Below are positions 61,912 through 64,000 of a DNA stretch of 64,000 nt, in pieces. How positions within the stretch are numbered: position 1 is the first letter of the stretch; the number at the start of each line of letters is the position of its first letter. A program made the position numbers and the translations under genes. Source of the stretch: Dyella japonica A8 (GTDB taxonomy: Bacteria; Pseudomonadota; Gammaproteobacteria; Xanthomonadales; Rhodanobacteraceae); assembly GCF_000725385.1 (NCBI RefSeq), contig NZ_CP008884.1, positions 2,046,001 through 2,110,000 on the forward strand, written 5' to 3'. The notes below the pieces were generated by a model that worked only from the letters and a program-made list of their open reading frames with translations, was not told where the DNA came from and did no database searches.

Positions 61912-63227
61912 GCGAGCCGCAGCGCACCCCCTTCGTCGACTCGCTGCTAGAAGCCGCCGCGCAGGCGCGCTTGCCGGGCAGCGGCATCGGCTGGCTGGAT
62001 GCCGCGCGTCGCGAGAACCTCGAAGCATTCGCCGAAGGCGGCCTGCCCGACACCCGCATGGAGGCGTGGAAGTACACCGCGCTTCGTGCGCTTGGCCAGC
62101 GCCGTTTCGCCTCCGTCGATGCCCAGGCCGCCACGCTTGCGGTGGACGTCGATGGCTTCGCCTTGCCGGGCATGGAAGGCCCGACGCTGGTGTTCGTCAA
62201 CGGCGTGTTTCGCCGGGAACTGTCGCGCATCGATCAGCTGCCCTCCGGCCTGAGCCTGCAGCCGCTGACGCAGGCGCTGCAGGGCGATGCCGAACCGCTG
62301 CGCTTCGCGCTGTCGCGCCACTATCGCGAGCGTGGCGACGTGTTCGCGCGCCTCAATGCGGCGCTTGCCGGCGACGGCGTGGTGTTGCGCGTGGCAGCCG
62401 GCGCCAAGGTGGAGCAGCCCGTGCGCCTGCTGTTTGTCGGTGCTCCCGCGGAAGAACAGGTTGCCTGGCATGTCCGCCACGTGGTCGAGCTGGGCGAAGG
62501 CGCGGAGCTGTCGCTGGTTGAGCAGCATGCCGCCATCGATACTCACCAGAACCTTGGCACGCAGGTCACCGACATCGTGCTGCGTCGTGGCGCCAGGCTG
62601 CGCCATGTGACCCTGCAGGAGGCCGCCGAAGGCAGCACGCTGGTGCGTCACGACAACGTCCAGCTGGATGAGGATGCCCATGCGGCGCTCTACGTCCTGG
62701 AGCTTGGCGGTTCGCTGGTGCGCCACGACCTGCATGCGGTGCTCGCGGGCGACCGATCGCGGCTCGATACGCGCGGCGTGTTCGCCCTGCGTGGTCGCCA
62801 GCATATCGATACGCAGATGGCCATTCGCCACCAGGCGCTCAACACGGCCTCGGAGTCGGTGTGGCGCGGTGTGGCGGACGAGCGTTCGCGCGGCGTGTTC
62901 CGCGGTGCCATCGTGGTGGCCCAGGGTGCTGACGGCAGCGATGCCAGCCTCTCCAGCAAAAACCTGCTGCTTTCCGGACAGGCCGAGATCGACACCAAGC
63001 CGGAGCTGGAAATCTACGCCGACGAAGTGAAGGCGGCGCACGGCGCCACCGTGGGGCAGCTCGACGAGCGCTCGCTGTTCTACCTGCGCTCGCGCGGCAT
63101 TCCGCTGGCGGAAGCGCGCGCCATGCTCACCACGGCGTTCTGTCGCGCGGTGTTCGAATCGCTGCCCGACGAAGGGCTGCGCGAACGCATCAACCAGCGA
63201 CTGATGGCACAACTGCCCTCCGCCTGA
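61908..63227 (+). CDS. sufD: Fe-S assembly protein SufD
   Basis: A 439-residue partner of SufB with the shared C-terminal beta-helix region (GAIVVAQGADGSDASLSSKNLLLS, KPELEIYADEVKAAHGATVGQLDERSLFYLRSRGI). The His in KAAHGATVG is the conserved SufD ligand position. ATG 61908 overlaps the sufC stop. Confidence 0.95.
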
Positions 63228-63262
63228 TGGGCGGCCCGACAGCAACCGGTGAAACGAACACG

Positions 63263-64000
63263 ATGAACGCACAGACCCGCCCGAGCCCCACCGTCTTCGA
63301 TGTGCAGCGCGTCCGCGCCGATTTCCCTCTGCTGTCGCGCACCGTGCACGACAAGCCGCTGATCTATTTCGACAACGCCAACACCAGCCAGAAACCCTTG
63401 AGCGTGATCGAGGCGGTGGATCAGCATTACCGCCTGCGCAACGCCAACGTGTCGCGCTCCGTGCATCTGGTCGGCGAGGAAGCCACGGCGGCCTACGAAG
63501 GCGCGCGCGACAAGCTGGCGCGCTTCATCAACGCCACCTCGCGCAACGAGGTGATCCTGAACTCGGGCACCACGCAGGCGATGAACATGATCGCCTACAG
63601 CTACGCGTTGCCGCGGCTGAAGGAAGGCGACAGCATCCTCACCACGGTGATGGAGCATCACGCCAACATCGTGCCGTGGCAGCTGGTGGCCGGCCGCACC
63701 GGTGCGACGGTGAAGGCCGCGCCGATCGATGAGCGCGGTGAGCTGATCCTCGAGAAGTACTTCGAGATGCTCACGCCGGATGTGAAGCTCGCCTGCGTCA
63801 CGCATGTGTCCAATGTGCTGGGTACGGTCAACCCGGTGCGCGAGATCGCCCGCGAGTGCCGCAGGCGCGGTATTCCGCTGGTGGTGGACGGCTCGCAGGC
63901 CGTGCCGCATCGCCCGGTGGACGTGCAGGCGCTGGGCTGCGATTTCTATGCCTTCACCGGCCACAAGATGCTCTCGCCCACGGGCACGGGCGGGCTGTGG
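63263..64000 (+). CDS. sufS: Cysteine desulfurase SufS, 3' partial
   Basis: The first 246 residues of a SufS-type desulfurase that supplies sulfur to SufBCD. It has LIYFDNANTSQKP, NSGTTQAMNMIAYS, VMEHHANIVPWQ, VDGSQAVPH and the pyridoxal-phosphate Lys in FTGHKMLSP. It continues beyond the window, so the active-site Cys loop is not visible. It begins 35 bases after sufD. Confidence 0.93.
   Translation, partial: MNAQTRPSPTVFDVQRVRADFPLLSRTVHDKPLIYFDNANTSQKPLSVIEAVDQHYRLRNANVSRSVHLVGEEATAAYEGARDKLARFINATSRNEVILNSGTTQAMNMIAYSYALPRLKEGDSILTTVMEHHANIVPWQLVAGRTGATVKAAPIDERGELILEKYFEMLTPDVKLACVTHVSNVLGTVNPVREIARECRRRGIPLVVDGSQAVPHRPVDVQALGCDFYAFTGHKMLSPTGTGGLW

Overview
The window is about 64 kb of GC-rich chromosome that reads like a gammaproteobacterium of the order Xanthomonadales, most plausibly Rhodanobacteraceae (Dyella, Luteibacter or Rhodanobacter type). 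This rests on gene content and order (an Rrf2-sufB-sufC-sufD-sufS cluster, queA-tgt-yajC-secD-secF, the amgK/murU cell-wall recycling pair, a long TonB-dependent receptor) and on many short palindromic intergenic repeats. No rRNA operon, complete tRNA, CRISPR array or transposase gene was seen.

Left end (1-about 7600): an accessory defence segment with visibly lower GC. The end of an upstream gene is followed by a Z1-domain ATPase, a PD-(D/E)XK nuclease and an AIPR-family protein in one tightly packed operon. Together they match the restriction-like Z1/AIPR systems that are usually linked to a MORC/MutL-like ATPase and a cytosine methylase, which would lie left of the window. Three small orphan genes follow. 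The segment ends at a partial tRNA 3' end (7560-7598) followed by a strong terminator, which looks like an integration-site remnant.

7800-18100: a catabolic and secretory stretch. A GntR regulator diverges from a probable trans-3-hydroxy-L-proline dehydratase. Then come a secreted S53 (sedolisin) protease, two tandem secreted GH27 alpha-galactosidases and a TonB-dependent receptor.

18100-35200: SerA faces a D-2-hydroxyglutarate dehydrogenase-like flavoenzyme, a pair that fits metabolic coupling. Then come a YVTN beta-propeller protein, proline iminopeptidase, a chemoreceptor plus EAL-CBS-GGDEF operon behind a sigma-28-like promoter, an ABC-F ATPase with uracil phosphoribosyltransferase, a PsiF-repeat protein, a large secreted nuclease and a class III aminotransferase.

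35490-44020: an ABC-2 exporter is co-directional with two paralogous DesK-like kinases and one NarL/DesR-type regulator, the genes overlapping or nearly touching. A DUF3142 lipoprotein and a large unrecognised periplasmic protein follow.

44170-50150: queuosine genes (queA, tgt) and the Sec accessory genes (yajC, secD, secF), closed by a terminator. 50199-58605: a divergent LysR/MFS pair, a sterol-desaturase-family membrane enzyme, murU and amgK, and glnK-amtB. 58940-64000: the Fe-S assembly operon (Rrf2 regulator, sufB, sufC, sufD, start of sufS) with a palindromic operator candidate upstream.

Two families of palindromic repeats fill most gaps: about a dozen copies of a REP-like hairpin (usually inverted pairs) and two copies of a longer inverted repeat. 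Start sites were chosen from ribosome-binding sites, overlaps and family lengths. All functional names come from recognised motifs and family resemblance, not from database searches.
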